Of a stretch of 64,000 nt of DNA, positions 1-9,134 are shown piece by piece. Made by a program: the position numbers and the translations under genes. The notes under the pieces were generated by a model. That model worked only from the letters and a program-made list of their open reading frames with translations, had not been told where the DNA came from and did not search any database. Source of the stretch: Pseudomonas delhiensis (GTDB lineage: Bacteria; Pseudomonadota; Gammaproteobacteria; Pseudomonadales; Pseudomonadaceae); contig NZ_FZPC01000010.1 of NCBI RefSeq assembly GCF_900187975.1, positions 62,001-126,000 on the forward strand, read 5' to 3'. Each line of letters begins with the position of its first letter. The stretch's first letter is position 1.

Positions 1-1
1 G

Positions 2-649
2 GAAACCAGCGCGCTGGTGGACTTCTTCACCCCCGAAGGCCGCCTGCGCGCCGTGCTGCGCGGCGCGCGCGGCAAGTCCGGGGCCCTGGCGCGGCCCTTC
101 GTGCCGCTGGAAGCGGAGTTCCGCGGCCGCGGCGAGCTGAAGAACGTCAGCCGCCTGGAAGCCGCCGGCATCCCCAACCTGCTGGCCGGCGAGGCGCTGT
201 TCAGCGGCCTCTACCTCAACGAACTGCTGATCCGCGTGCTGCCAGCCGAGGTCGCCCATCCCGCGCTGTTCGAGCACTACCGCGCCACGCTGCCGGCGCT
301 GGCCGCCGGGCGCCCGCTGGAGCCCCTGCTGCGAGCCTTCGAATGGCGGCTGCTGGACGAGCTGGGCTATGGTTTCGCCCTCGATCGCGATATCGTCGGA
401 CAAGATATCGTCCCCGGCGGCCTCTACCGCCTGCTGCCCGATGCCGGCCTGGAACCGATGGGCGGCTTCCAGCCGGGCCTGTTCCATGGCGCCGACCTGC
501 TGGCCATGGCCGAGGCCGACTGGAGCGCCCCCGGCGCCCTGGCCGCGGCCAAGCGCCTGATGCGCCAGGCTCTGGCGCCGCACCTCGGCGGCCGACCGCT
601 GGTCAGCCGCGAACTCTTCATGAATCGCAAGGAACCTCCCCGTGACTGA
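2..649 (+). CDS. recO: DNA repair protein RecO, 5' end cut by window edge
   Basis: RecO works with RecF and RecR to load RecA on SSB-coated gapped DNA and anneals single strands. The reading frame is open from base 2, so only the first part of the N-terminal OB fold is missing. The visible sequence has the conserved GxxxGR-type stretch ([14 protein letters not shown]), the [10 protein letters not shown] helix and the [11 protein letters not shown] helix typical of the family. The usual zinc-site cysteines of many RecO proteins are absent, as is common in pseudomonads. The stop codon overlaps the start of pdxJ by 8 bases, so the two are co-translated. The recO-pdxJ order is standard in gammaproteobacteria (era-recO-pdxJ). 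Confidence 0.93.
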   Translation, partial: ETSALVDFFTPEGRLRAVLRGARGKSGALARPFVPLEAEFRGRGELKNVSRLEAAGIPNLLAGEALFSGLYLNELLIRVLPAEVAHPALFEHYRATLPALAAGRPLEPLLRAFEWRLLDELGYGFALDRDIVGQDIVPGGLYRLLPDAGLEPMGGFQPGLFHGADLLAMAEADWSAPGALAAAKRLMRQALAPHLGGRPLVSRELFMNRKEPPRD

Positions 650-1385
650 AGCCAACCGCATCCTCCTCGGCGTCAACATCGACCACGTCGCGACCCTGCG
701 CCAGGCCCGCGGCACCCGCTACCCGGACCCGGTCAAGGCGGCGCTGGACGCCGAGGAAGCCGGCGCCGACGGCATCACCGTGCACCTGCGCGAGGACCGC
801 CGGCACATCCAGGACCGCGACGTGCGCGTGCTCGCCGAGGTGCTGCAGACGCGCATGAACTTCGAGATGGGCGTGACCGAGGAAATGCTGGCCTTCGCCG
901 AGGCGATCCGCCCGGCCCACGTCTGCCTGGTCCCGGAAACCCGCCAGGAACTGACCACCGAGGGCGGCCTGGACGTGGCCGGCCAGGAAGCGCGCATCCA
1001 CGCCGCGGTGCAGCGCCTGGCCGCCGCCGGCTGCGAGGTGTCGCTGTTCATCGACGCCGACCCGCGGCAGATCGAGGCCTCCGCCCGCATCGGCGCGCCG
1101 GCCATCGAACTGCACACCGGGCGCTACGCCGACGCCCACGGCGTGGCGGAAACCGCGCTGGAACTGGCGCGCATCCGCGACGGCGTGGAGGCCGGCCTGT
1201 CCCACGGCCTGATCGTCAACGCCGGCCACGGCCTGCACTACCACAACGTCGAGCCCGTGGCGGCGATCCGCGGGATCAACGAACTGAACATCGGCCACGC
1301 CCTGGTGGCCCACGCGCTGTTCGTCGGCTTCAAGGCGGCGGTGGCGGAAATGAAGGCGCTGATAGTAGCGGCCGCCAACCGCTGA
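642..1385 (+). CDS. pdxJ: Pyridoxine 5'-phosphate synthase PdxJ
   Basis: PdxJ condenses 1-deoxyxylulose 5-phosphate with 3-amino-2-oxopropyl phosphate to give pyridoxine 5'-phosphate, the last step of the DXP-dependent vitamin B6 pathway. The 247-residue product has the normal length and starts at GTG with the family N-terminus ([18 protein letters not shown]). Other landmarks are [18 protein letters not shown], the catalytic Glu region [20 protein letters not shown] and the closing [13 protein letters not shown]. It is a cytosolic TIM barrel. The GTG start lies inside the end of recO, which suggests translational coupling. Confidence 0.97.
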   Translation: MTEANRILLGVNIDHVATLRQARGTRYPDPVKAALDAEEAGADGITVHLREDRRHIQDRDVRVLAEVLQTRMNFEMGVTEEMLAFAEAIRPAHVCLVPETRQELTTEGGLDVAGQEARIHAAVQRLAAAGCEVSLFIDADPRQIEASARIGAPAIELHTGRYADAHGVAETALELARIRDGVEAGLSHGLIVNAGHGLHYHNVEPVAAIRGINELNIGHALVAHALFVGFKAAVAEMKALIVAAANR

Positions 1386-1398
1386 GCCCTCGTCGGCC

Positions 1399-1661
1399 TC
1401 CGCGCCGGGGCATCGGCGGATAACCGCGAACGGTTATGCACCCTACGGCCCGGGCTACCCCTGTAGGAGCGGGCCCTGCCCGCGATTCGCGCGCAGGGCG
1501 CGCTCCTACATGAGGGAATGCGCCGCTCAGGGCTTGCGCGCCGTCGCTTCCGCGCCGGGGCATCGGCGGATAACCGCGAACGGTTATGCGCCCTACGGCC
1601 CGGGCTACCCCTGTAGGAGCGGGCCCTGCCCGCGATTCGCGCGCAGGGCGCGCTCCTACAT
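1399..1661. repeat. Two tandem copies of a REP-containing unit, period 150 bp
   Basis: The gap between pdxJ and cmoB is filled by two nearly identical copies, the second offset by exactly 150 bases. Each copy holds a GCGGATAACCGCGAACGGTT type half-palindrome (at 1417 and 1567) followed by a 49-bp imperfect palindrome that opens with TGTAGGAGCGGGCCCTGCCC (1462-1510 and 1612-1660). I see no gene here. Confidence 0.85.
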
Positions 1662-1680
1662 GGGGGCGGCGCGCGCCGGC

Positions 1681-2649
1681 CTAGGGCTTGCGCGCCACCA
1701 GGGTGGCGCGCAGCGGCGCCGGCAGGCCTTCGATGGTGCGGCTGGGGTCGTGCGGGTCGAGGAATTCCGGCAGCGACTGGTAGCGCATCCACTGGGTGGA
1801 ACGCTGTTCCTCCACCGTGGTGCGGCTCTGGTCGACGCAGCGCACGTCGGCGAAGCCGGCGCGGCGCAGCCACAGCTCCAGGGCCGCCACCGAGGGCAGG
1901 AACCAGACGTTGCGCATCTGCGCGTAGCGGTCCTCCGGCACCAGCACGGTGGTGGTGTCGCCTTCCACCACCAGGGTTTCCAGCACCAGCTCGCCGCCGC
2001 GGCGCAGGCAGTCCTTGAGCGCGAAGAGGTGGTCGATGGGCGAGCGGCGGTGGTAGAGCACGCCCATGGAGAACACCGTGTCGAAGCCTTCCAGCTTCTC
2101 CGGCAGCTCCTCCAGGGTGAGCGGCAGGTGCCAGGCCGGCAGGTCCGGCAGGTAGCGCTTCATGGCCAGGAACTGGCAGAAGAACAGCCAGTTCGGGTCC
2201 ACCCCCACCACGCTGCGGGCGCCGGCGCCGAGCATGCGCCACTGGTAGTAGCCGTTGCCGCAGCCGACGTCGAGGATGCGCTTGCCGGCCAGGTCCAGGT
2301 GCGGCGAGACGCGCTCCCATTTCCAGTCCGAACGCCACTCGGTATCGATGTGCACGCCGAACACGTCGAAGGGGCCCTTGCGCCAGGGGATCAGCCCTTG
2401 CAGGGCGGTCTTCAGCGCGGCGCGGGTGGCGTCGTCGCAGGGGCCTTCCAGGGCGAAGCGGCTGGCCAGCTCGACGCTTTCGGCGCGCAGCCCGGGCAAC
2501 TGGTCGACGGCGGCCAGCCAGCGCTCCAGGTCGCCGTGGCCATCCTCCACCTTGGCCGCGAGCTGCGCGGCGAGGGACTCGCTCCAGGCTTGCAGGGGCG
2601 TGCCGGCCAGTTCCCGGCGCAGGTCGTCGAGGGCGAAGCGTTCGATCAT
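1681..2649 (-). CDS. cmoB: tRNA U34 carboxymethyltransferase CmoB
   Basis: CmoB transfers a carboxymethyl group from carboxy-S-adenosylmethionine to 5-hydroxyuridine at tRNA position 34, giving cmo5U and widening wobble decoding. The 322-residue length and ending ([10 protein letters not shown]) match the family. The Rossmann motif [16 protein letters not shown] is near residue 120 and the substrate region [16 protein letters not shown] near 185. I chose the start at 2649 ([14 protein letters not shown]) because the upstream extension is not conserved and this ATG overlaps the cmoA stop as ATGA. It follows cmoA in one transcript. Confidence 0.95.
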   Translation of the reverse strand: MIERFALDDLRRELAGTPLQAWSESLAAQLAAKVEDGHGDLERWLAAVDQLPGLRAESVELASRFALEGPCDDATRAALKTALQGLIPWRKGPFDVFGVHIDTEWRSDWKWERVSPHLDLAGKRILDVGCGNGYYQWRMLGAGARSVVGVDPNWLFFCQFLAMKRYLPDLPAWHLPLTLEELPEKLEGFDTVFSMGVLYHRRSPIDHLFALKDCLRRGGELVLETLVVEGDTTTVLVPEDRYAQMRNVWFLPSVAALELWLRRAGFADVRCVDQSRTTVEEQRSTQWMRYQSLPEFLDPHDPSRTIEGLPAPLRATLVARKP

Positions 2650-3386
2650 GGCAGGGCGACCAGCGAGGCGAAGTTCAGGCACTGGAACCACGGCACCACC
2701 CTGGAGAAGCCGGCCCGGGCCAGGCGTTCGCGGTGCTCGTCCAGGGTGTCCGGGCGCATCACGTTCTCGATGGCGGTGCGTTTCTGGGCGATTTCCAGTT
2801 CGCTGTAGCCGTTGGCGCGCTTGAAGTCCAGGTGCAGTTCGTTCAGCAGTTCCTGCTCGGCGGCATCGCTGAAGCGCAGCTTCTCCGAGAGGATCAGCGC
2901 GCCGCCGGGCAGCAGGGCCTGGCGGATGCGCTGCAGCAGCTCCAGGCGCTTGCCGGGTTCGATGAACTGCAGGGTGAAGTTCATGGCCACCAGTGAGCAG
3001 GGCTGCAAGTCCAGGCGCAGGATGTCCGCCTCCAGCAGGTCCGCCGGCAGCAGTTCCTGGTACATGGCGTCCTGGGCGCTGAGGTATTCGCGGCAGCGCG
3101 CCAGCATGGCGGCGGAGTTGTCCACCCCCAGCACCCGGCAGCCGTCGGCCCTGACGTGGCGGCGCAACGCCTGGGTCACCGCGCCCAGCGAGCAGCCCAG
3201 GTCGTAGATCAGGCTGTGCGGCTGGGCGAAGCGGGCGCCGAGCACGCCGATGTTCTCGACGATGGTCGGGTAGCCCGGCACCGAGCGCTTGATCATGTCC
3301 GGGAAGACGCGCGCCACGTCCTCGTTGAAGGTGAAGTCGGCGACGTGTTCCAGGGGTTGGGCGAAGATGCGGTCAGACTCGCTCAC
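2646..3386 (-). CDS. cmoA: Carboxy-SAM synthase CmoA
   Basis: CmoA converts S-adenosylmethionine and prephenate into carboxy-SAM, the donor used by CmoB. The 246-residue protein begins at GTG ([20 protein letters not shown], the conserved family start); the longer open frame upstream is non-conserved. Motifs: [18 protein letters not shown] for SAM binding and the [10 protein letters not shown] and ILSEKL regions typical of CmoA. The stop overlaps the cmoB ATG by 4 bases, so expression is coupled. A candidate promoter lies about 70 bases upstream. Confidence 0.95.
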   Translation of the reverse strand: MSESDRIFAQPLEHVADFTFNEDVARVFPDMIKRSVPGYPTIVENIGVLGARFAQPHSLIYDLGCSLGAVTQALRRHVRADGCRVLGVDNSAAMLARCREYLSAQDAMYQELLPADLLEADILRLDLQPCSLVAMNFTLQFIEPGKRLELLQRIRQALLPGGALILSEKLRFSDAAEQELLNELHLDFKRANGYSELEIAQKRTAIENVMRPDTLDEHRERLARAGFSRVVPWFQCLNFASLVALP

Positions 3387-3449
3387 GCGGTGGGGCCTCG
3401 GTACGGGTGGTGCGGACGGCCGGCGCCTGCCTGAGGCGCCGGGGTGCGC

Positions 3450-3479
3450 ATTGTAGCCGAGCGGGGCGCGGCGCCCCAA
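3450..3479 (-). promoter_or_regulatory. Candidate sigma-70 promoter of cmoAB
   Basis: Read on the minus strand, TTGGGG (3474-3479) and TACAAT (3450-3455) are separated by 18 bases, upstream of the cmoA GTG. Between the -10 and the start codon lies a perfect 8-bp stem with a 5-base loop (3421-3441), which would sit in the 5' leader. Inferred from consensus only. Confidence 0.35.
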
Positions 3480-3503
3480 CCTCCGGGCGACGAGCCCGGC
3501 GCT

Positions 3504-4076
3504 TCACTTGAGCTTGTCGGAGAAGTATTCGCCGGCGCCCTGCAGCGGGCCCAGGGGGTTCTTCTTGTCTTCCACGCGGCGGATGTTCGGCTCGCCGTTG
3601 CTGACCTTGTGCACCACCACGTCGTCGATCAGCACGAACACCGGGCGGAACGACCAGCCCTGGACCTGGCGGCGCTTGCGGAAGTTGAACATGTCGGCCC
3701 AGAAGCTGCCGATGCGCTGGCTGTCGGTCTTGTTGAAGTCGAAGGAGTAGCCGATGCAGCGGTCCTTGGCCTGCAGGCAGGTCACCAGGCCGTCGGGCAG
3801 GTAGTCGATGGGGATGTTCGGCTGCACGAAGAGCAGGCGCACGTCGATGAACGAGAGCATCTTGGCGTTGCCCTGGGTCAGCGGGTCGAAGCCCAGGCTG
3901 AGCAGTTGCGAGCGCGTGGTCCTGCCCGGCACCACCTGTTCGTAGCGGTGCTCGGCGTCCTGGTAGTCGATGAAGGGAGACTGCACCTCGGCGCGTTCGC
4001 TGGGCAGCAGGCTGCCGCAGGCGGAAAGCATCGCACAGGTTCCAAGCATCCCCAGCAGACGGACTTCAGCACGCAT
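3504..4076 (-). CDS. Uncharacterised outer-membrane-type lipoprotein
   Basis: A 190-residue protein of unknown function. It opens with a lipoprotein signal peptide ending in a clear lipobox (LSAC, predicted acylated Cys at about residue 20) followed by Gly-Ser, which favours release to the outer membrane. The rest has no motif I can name; it carries conserved-looking segments DYQDAEHRYEQVVPGRTTRS and RRQVQGWSFRPVFVLIDD. The first of these resembles the SmpA/OmlA-like arrangement of a short linker before TTRSQLLSLGF, so a BamE-like fold is possible but unproven. The start at 4076 is set by a strong GGAGAGG ribosome site; the frame stays open far upstream but that part is antisense to the next gene. 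Confidence 0.75.
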   Translation of the reverse strand: MRAEVRLLGMLGTCAMLSACGSLLPSERAEVQSPFIDYQDAEHRYEQVVPGRTTRSQLLSLGFDPLTQGNAKMLSFIDVRLLFVQPNIPIDYLPDGLVTCLQAKDRCIGYSFDFNKTDSQRIGSFWADMFNFRKRRQVQGWSFRPVFVLIDDVVVHKVSNGEPNIRRVEDKKNPLGPLQGAGEYFSDKLK

Positions 4077-4162
4077 GAAACCTCTCCCTTCGATACTCCC
4101 CGGTATTTGATCTATAGACGATGGCGGCTGCGCCTGCCGGACTTTTCTGCAGGGCGAATGTG

Positions 4163-4912
4163 TCAGTCGACGGAGACCAGGTATTCGCGCATCAGCGGTG
4201 CCCAGGCGTCGTCCTCGCGGAGCCGCCGCAGGCCCTCGTCGAGCTGCGCCAGGCGTGCGTCGGCGTCCTTCAGGTGCGGGCTCAGGGCGACGTACATCGG
4301 CCGCGGGCTGGGCAGTTCCCCTGCGCTGCGGACCTGACCGTCGAGGCCCTGGCGCCTGAGGTAGCGGTCGACGATGCGGCGGTCCTCGACCACCACGTCT
4401 ACGCGGCCCAGCAGCAGCTTCTGCAGGTTGCGTTCGAGCACGCGCTCGCCGCTGAGGACCTGCACCCGCTCGTGGTCGTGCAGGTTGCGGTCGCGCCACG
4501 TGTCCAGTTGCTCGCCATAGGAATAGCCCTGCACCAGGCCGACGGCGAGCCCATCCAGGGAGGCCGGGCCGCGGTAGCGCCAGTCGCTGTCGGCGCGGGT
4601 GTAGAGGTGCATGTCCGCCCAGGCGATGGGCTCGCGGCCGATCAGCAGCCCCTGGCTTTCCTCGGCGTAGGCGCCGATCACCCCGTCGATCAGGCCTTCG
4701 CGGGCCATCTGCAGGGCCCGCGACCAGGGCAGGTTCTCGAACTGCGGCGGCTCGGGCAGGGCCTGGCCCAGGCCTTCGAGCAGGTAGCCGGGTTGCTCCG
4801 GCGTCTGCGGGCACAGGTAGGGGCACCAGTCGTCGCCGCCCAGGCGCAGCGGCTCGGCGGTGGCGCCCAGGGCAGCTGCGCAGCACAGGGCGGTGAGGAG
4901 GGAGCGCAGCAT
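4163..4912 (-). CDS. Periplasmic substrate-binding protein (SBP_bac_3 type)
   Basis: A 249-residue secreted protein of the amino-acid-type ABC binding fold, without transporter genes beside it. It has a signal peptide (MLRSLLTALCCAAALGATA), then the fold's typical LRLGGDDWCPYLCP opening, the helix LEGLGQAL, and the LDGLAVGLVQGYSYG hinge segment. In pseudomonads such orphan solute-binding proteins are common and often have no known ligand. The start at 4912 is preferred for the signal peptide and the GAGGAC ribosome site. Ligand and partner are unknown. Confidence 0.78.
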   Translation of the reverse strand: MLRSLLTALCCAAALGATAEPLRLGGDDWCPYLCPQTPEQPGYLLEGLGQALPEPPQFENLPWSRALQMAREGLIDGVIGAYAEESQGLLIGREPIAWADMHLYTRADSDWRYRGPASLDGLAVGLVQGYSYGEQLDTWRDRNLHDHERVQVLSGERVLERNLQKLLLGRVDVVVEDRRIVDRYLRRQGLDGQVRSAGELPSPRPMYVALSPHLKDADARLAQLDEGLRRLREDDAWAPLMREYLVSVD

Positions 4913-4919
4913 GTCGTCC

Positions 4920-5582
4920 TCAGGCGGCGGGGTTCGCCTGGGAGTATGGCAGAGGCGTACGGCGCGCACTAACCGAGGCGGCGATGCCCCACTGGCCGAG
5001 CCAGTAGCAGAGCATGATGGCGTAGCCGGCGCCGGCGAAGGGCGAGACGAAGCGGTTGATGCCGATCATGCCGTCGGAGACCACGAACAGCAGGGCGCCG
5101 ATAGCGGCCAGCCGCGCGCTGGGCGAGGCCTGCGGCAGGCGGGCCAGGGCGCGCCAGAGCATGCTGGCGATCACCAGGCTGTACAGCGCGATGGGCAGGC
5201 GCAGCGGCCCCAGGCCCTGCTGGTCGAGCAGCAGGAACAGCCCGCCGCCGAGCACCGCGGCGCAGGCCAGGGCCAGGGGTGCCGGGCGCCGCGTCTCGCC
5301 CAGGTAGGCGGCGAGGTAGGCCAGGTGAGCGAGGAGGAAGGCGCACAGGCCGGGCACGAAGGCATCGAGCGGCCATTCCAGCAGCACGTCGCCGAGCAGC
5401 GACAGCGCCAGGCCAAGGGCGATCCAGCGGCGGTAAGGGGTTGCCGGCGAGGCGCCGACCCAGCCCAGCAGGGCGATGATCGGCAGCGGCTTGCACAGCA
5501 TGCGCAGCCAGGGCAGGTCGAGGGCGATGCCCAGCAGGCAGGCGAGGCCGCCGAGGACGGCCAGGGGCAAGAGCCAGCGCAT
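4920..5582 (-). CDS. YhhN family membrane protein (TMEM86/lysoplasmalogenase-like)
   Basis: A 220-residue integral membrane protein with about eight hydrophobic segments. It shows the YhhN signature acids: GDVLLEW after the second-third helix and FVVSDGMIGINRF in a late helix. Eukaryotic family members (TMEM86B) hydrolyse the vinyl-ether bond of lysoplasmalogens; the bacterial role is not settled. Its stop lies 7 bases from the start of the binding-protein gene downstream, so the two are likely co-transcribed. Function is assigned by family only. Confidence 0.82.
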   Translation of the reverse strand: MRWLLPLAVLGGLACLLGIALDLPWLRMLCKPLPIIALLGWVGASPATPYRRWIALGLALSLLGDVLLEWPLDAFVPGLCAFLLAHLAYLAAYLGETRRPAPLALACAAVLGGGLFLLLDQQGLGPLRLPIALYSLVIASMLWRALARLPQASPSARLAAIGALLFVVSDGMIGINRFVSPFAGAGYAIMLCYWLGQWGIAASVSARRTPLPYSQANPAA

Positions 5583-5679
5583 CTGTCGATTCTCCGCGGG
5601 AAGATGCGCCGACTGTGCCGCAGCCGTTGCCGCGGCCCTAGGCCGCGGACGTCAGTTCGGGTGGTATTTGGCGCCGCGC

Positions 5680-6075
5680 TCAGAGGACCTTGAGCGCGCA
5701 GTCGAAGGTGCGCTCGGGGGCGACGTCGGCCTCCCAGGGGCGGCGGTAGGCCAGTTGCAGGTGGTCCTCGCCGCTGGCGCTGACGCGGAAGCGCCAGGTG
5801 GATTCGCCGGCGCTGCCGACCAGGCCGCTGTCCTCGGGGTTGTTGTAGACCTCCGGGCCCAGGCTGGCCAGCACCCGGCCGGCGGGGTTGCGCACTTCCC
5901 AGCGGAAGCCGGTGGTGGGGTTGCTCGGCAGCATCAGCACCAGTTCCTGGCCCTGGTGCAGTTCCAGGGGCTTGCAGGCCTTGTCGTCCTCCAGGCTGAC
6001 CACGGGGTCGGGCCGGCTGGCGCAGGCGGCAAGCAACAGCAGGGGCAGGGCGAGCAGGGGGCGGGGCGACGGCAT
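5680..6075 (-). CDS. icp: Chagasin-type cysteine protease inhibitor, lipoprotein (I42 family)
   Basis: A 131-residue lipoprotein (lipobox LLAAC, predicted Cys at about residue 18) with a chagasin-like beta fold. The three inhibitor loops are visible: SNPTTGF (residues about 50-56), the Gly-rich GLVGSAGES, and YRRPWE. Chagasins block papain-like (C1) peptidases by inserting these loops in the active-site cleft. In P. aeruginosa, icp (PA0778) lies beside the Lon homologue PA0779, as here. The start at 6075 has a GAGGA ribosome site. Natural target in this organism is unknown. Confidence 0.88.
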   Translation of the reverse strand: MPSPRPLLALPLLLLAACASRPDPVVSLEDDKACKPLELHQGQELVLMLPSNPTTGFRWEVRNPAGRVLASLGPEVYNNPEDSGLVGSAGESTWRFRVSASGEDHLQLAYRRPWEADVAPERTFDCALKVL

Positions 6076-6177
6076 GACGACTCCTCGGACGGTCCGGACA
6101 GCCGGGAGGATATCGCAAAGGTCCGCTGCGGTGGGGCCATGCATCCCCAAGGAACGGCGTGGGTGGGGGCTCTTCGT

Positions 6178-6667
6178 AGGAGCGAGCTGTGCCGGCCTGC
6201 GGCGTAGGAGCGGATCTCATCCGCGAATCGCGCCGGGATGTCCGGCCATCGCGGACAAGGTCCGCTCCTGCAGGAATGCCGTGCCTCGGGGCAACCTGTA
6301 GGAGCGGGCCCTGCCCGCGATTCGCGCGCAGGGCGCGCTCCTACAGTGGGAATGGCGTGGGTAGAGGGGAATCGCCGAGATGCTCTTTGTAGGAGCGAGC
6401 TTGCTCGCGAACCTGATGCCCCGCAGCGGAGTCTGTTCGCGAGCAAGCTCGCTCCTACGAGAAGCCGTGCCCGGCCTGCGGCGGAGCGGATCTCATCCGC
6501 GAATCGCGCCGGATCGTCCGGCTATCGCGGACAAGGTCCGCTCCACAGTTCCAGGGAAGCACGGTCGTAGGAGCGGACTCCGTCCGCGATTGGATTCACC
6601 GGCCACGCCGGACACCCCGGTGGCACGGCCAACGGCGGATAACGCCGTAGGCGTCATGCGCACTACG
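6178..6667. repeat. Dense cluster of REP-type palindromes of four kinds
   Basis: The 604-base gap between icp and lon contains no credible gene. It holds a GTAGGAGCGGATCTCATCCG palindrome (6204-6269) and a second copy of it (6481-6545), a TGTAGGAGCGGGCCCTGCCC palindrome (6297-6345), a GTAGGAGCGAGCTTGCTCGC palindrome with both arms (6388-6458), a single arm GTAGGAGCGGACTCCGTCCG (from about 6567) and a GCGGATAACGCCGTAGGCGT half-element (6633-6666). All four recur elsewhere in the window. Confidence 0.85.
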
Positions 6668-6679
6668 GGGGCAGCGGCC

Positions 6680-9079
6680 TCAGGCCGGGAACAGCACCTT
6701 GGCCACGTCGCCGTAGCGCCTGGCGAAGTGCACCGTCAGGCCTTCCTTGAGGTAGTCCGGCAGTTCCTCGAAGTCGCCGCGGTTGGCTTCCGGCAGGATC
6801 AGCTCGTGGATCTTCTGCCGGCGCGCCGCGATCACCTTCTCGCGCACGCCGCCGATGGGCAGCACCTGGCCGGTGAGGGTCAGCTCGCCGGTCATGGCCA
6901 CGCCCTTCTTCGGCGCCTGGTTGCGCGCCAGGGACAGCAGGGCGCTGGCCATGGTGACGCCGGCGCTGGGGCCGTCCTTGGGCGTGGCGCCCTCGGGCAC
7001 GTGCAGGTGGACGAAGGCCTGGTCGAAGAAATTGGCGTCGCCGCCGTACTTCTTCAGGTTGGCGGTGATGTAGCTGTAGGCGATTTCCGCCGACTCCTTC
7101 ATCACGTCACCCAGTTGCCCGGTCAGCTTGAAGCCGCGGTTCAGCGTGTGGATGCGCGTCGCCTCGATGGGCAGGGTGGCGCCGCCCATGCTGGTCCAGG
7201 CCAGGCCGGTGATGACGCCGACGCCGGAAAGCAACTGCTCGGTGCGGAACACCGGCATGCCGAGGTAGCTCTCCAGGTCCTTGGCGCCGATCCTCAGCCT
7301 GGTCTCGGGGTCCTCCAGCAGCTTGACCACGGCCTTGCGCACCAGCTTGCCGAGCTGTTTCTCCAGCTGCCGCACCCCGGCCTCGCGGGCGTAGCCCTCG
7401 ATCACCGCGCGCAGGGCGGCGTCGTTGATCGACAGGCGCTCCTTCGGCACCCCGGCCTTCTCCAGCTGCTTGGGCCACAGGTGGCGCTTGGCGATGGCCA
7501 GCTTCTCCTCGGCGATGTAGCCGGACAGGCGGATGACCTCCATGCGGTCGAGCAGCGGCCCGGGGATGGAGTCCAGGGTGTTGGCCGTGCAGACGAACAG
7601 CACCTTGGACAGGTCCAGGCGCAGGTCCAGGTAGTGGTCGAGGAACTCGACGTTCTGCTCCGGGTCGAGGGTTTCCAGCAGCGCCGAGGCCGGGTCGCCC
7701 TGGTAGCTGGCGCCGAGCTTGTCGATCTCGTCGAGCATGATCACCGGGTTCATCACCTCGACGTCCTTCAGCGCCTGCACCAGCTTGCCCGGCAGGGCGC
7801 CGATGTAGGTGCGGCGGTGGCCCTTGATCTCCGCCTCGTCGCGCATGCCGCCGACGCTGAAGCGGTAGAAGGGCCGGCCGAGGCTTTCGGCGATGGACTT
7901 GCCGATGCTGGTCTTGCCCACCCCGGGCGGGCCCACCAGCAACACGATGGAGCCGGCGATCTCGCCCTTGAAGGCGCCCACGGCGAGGAACTCGAGGATG
8001 CGGTCCTTGACGTCCTCCAGGCCCGCGTGGTGCTTGTCCAGCACCTTGCGCGCATGGGGCAGGCTGAGCTTGTCCTTGCCCAGCACGCCCCAGGGCACCG
8101 AGGTGGCCCAGTCCAGGTAGTTGCGGGTGACCGCGTATTCCGGCGAGCCGGTCTCCAGGATCGACAGCTTGTTCAGCTCCTCGTCGATGCGCTTGCGCGC
8201 CTGCTCGGGAAGGATCTTGCCTTCCAGGCGGGCGCGGAACTCGTCGGCGTCGGCGCTCTTGTCGTCCTTGGTGATGCCCAGCTCCTGCTGGATGGTCTTG
8301 AGCTGCTCCTTGAGGAAGAACTCGCGCTGGCGCTCGCCGATTTTGCGGTTGACCTCGGCCGACAGCTCCTTCTGCAGGCGCGCGACCTCGACCTCCTTGC
8401 GCAGCAGCGGCAGGACCTTCTCCATGCGCTTGAGCATCGGCACCGTGTCCAGCACTTCCTGCAGCTCGGTGCCGGGCGCGGTGGTCAGGGCCGCGGCGAA
8501 GTCGGTGAGCGGCGACGGATCGTTGGGGTTGAAGCGGTTCAGGTAGTTCTTCAGCTCCTCGCTGTACAGCGGGTTGAGCGGCAGCAGCTCCTTGATCGCG
8601 TTGATCAGCGCCATGCCGTAGGCCTTCACCTCGTCGCTGGCATCGCTGGGCGTGTGCGGGTAGTCGACCTCGACCAGGAAGGGCGGGCGGTGGCGCTTGA
8701 TCCAGCCGCGGATGCGCACCCGCGACAGGCCCTGGGCGACGAACTGCAGCTTGCCGCCCTCGCGGCTGGCGTGGTGCACGCGCACCAGGGTGCCGTGCTC
8801 GGGCAGGCTGTCCGGGTCGAAGTGGCGCGGGTCGTCCGGCGGGTTGTCCATGAAGAACAGCGCCAGGCAGTGGTGGTCGGTCTTGGCCACCAGCTCCAGG
8901 GTTTCCGCCCAGGGTTCCTCGTTGACGATCACCGGCAGCACCTGCGCGGGGAAGAACGGGCGGTTGTGGATCGGGATGACGTAGACGGTGGTCGGCAGCT
9001 TCTGGCCGGGCAGCACGAGGCTGGTCGTGCTGACCTCCTCGGCGCTGTGGATGTCGTGGATCTCGTCGTGGTCGCTCAT
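6680..9079 (-). CDS. lon: ATP-dependent Lon-family protease (AsrA-like)
   Basis: A 799-residue cytosolic AAA+ serine protease. Domain order: LAN substrate-binding domain (from about residue 27, VYVIPIHNRPFFPAQVLPVI), coiled coil, AAA+ module with Walker A GPPGVGKTS and LDEIDK Walker B, then the protease domain with catalytic Ser705 (PKDGPSAGVTMA) and Lys748 (GGVREKVIAARR). The N-terminus and the position beside icp fit the second Lon of P. aeruginosa, AsrA (PA0779), linked to aminoglycoside stress, rather than the Lon of the clpX-lon-hupB locus. Monocistronic by context. Confidence 0.93.
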   Translation of the reverse strand: MSDHDEIHDIHSAEEVSTTSLVLPGQKLPTTVYVIPIHNRPFFPAQVLPVIVNEEPWAETLELVAKTDHHCLALFFMDNPPDDPRHFDPDSLPEHGTLVRVHHASREGGKLQFVAQGLSRVRIRGWIKRHRPPFLVEVDYPHTPSDASDEVKAYGMALINAIKELLPLNPLYSEELKNYLNRFNPNDPSPLTDFAAALTTAPGTELQEVLDTVPMLKRMEKVLPLLRKEVEVARLQKELSAEVNRKIGERQREFFLKEQLKTIQQELGITKDDKSADADEFRARLEGKILPEQARKRIDEELNKLSILETGSPEYAVTRNYLDWATSVPWGVLGKDKLSLPHARKVLDKHHAGLEDVKDRILEFLAVGAFKGEIAGSIVLLVGPPGVGKTSIGKSIAESLGRPFYRFSVGGMRDEAEIKGHRRTYIGALPGKLVQALKDVEVMNPVIMLDEIDKLGASYQGDPASALLETLDPEQNVEFLDHYLDLRLDLSKVLFVCTANTLDSIPGPLLDRMEVIRLSGYIAEEKLAIAKRHLWPKQLEKAGVPKERLSINDAALRAVIEGYAREAGVRQLEKQLGKLVRKAVVKLLEDPETRLRIGAKDLESYLGMPVFRTEQLLSGVGVITGLAWTSMGGATLPIEATRIHTLNRGFKLTGQLGDVMKESAEIAYSYITANLKKYGGDANFFDQAFVHLHVPEGATPKDGPSAGVTMASALLSLARNQAPKKGVAMTGELTLTGQVLPIGGVREKVIAARRQKIHELILPEANRGDFEELPDYLKEGLTVHFARRYGDVAKVLFPA

Positions 9080-9134
9080 GAGGCACCTGACTGATTGAAC
9101 ATGACAGTCTAGATGGGGAATCGGCCGGCGACTT

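Noticed and set aside
1238-2338. 366-residue minus-strand frame across pdxJ end and cmoB
   Set aside because: Pro/Arg/Ala-rich, runs through the REP palindromes and the cmoB shadow frame; no coding support.
3504-4886. 460-residue minus-strand frame as a single gene
   Set aside because: Its first 270 residues lie in another frame of the solute-binding protein gene; only the last 190 residues form a lipoprotein with its own ribosome site.
6380-9094. 904-residue plus-strand frame opposite lon
   Set aside because: It is the shadow of the lon gene in a GC-rich genome: no domain, and composition (Val, Gly, His, Arg, Gln rich) typical of antisense frames.
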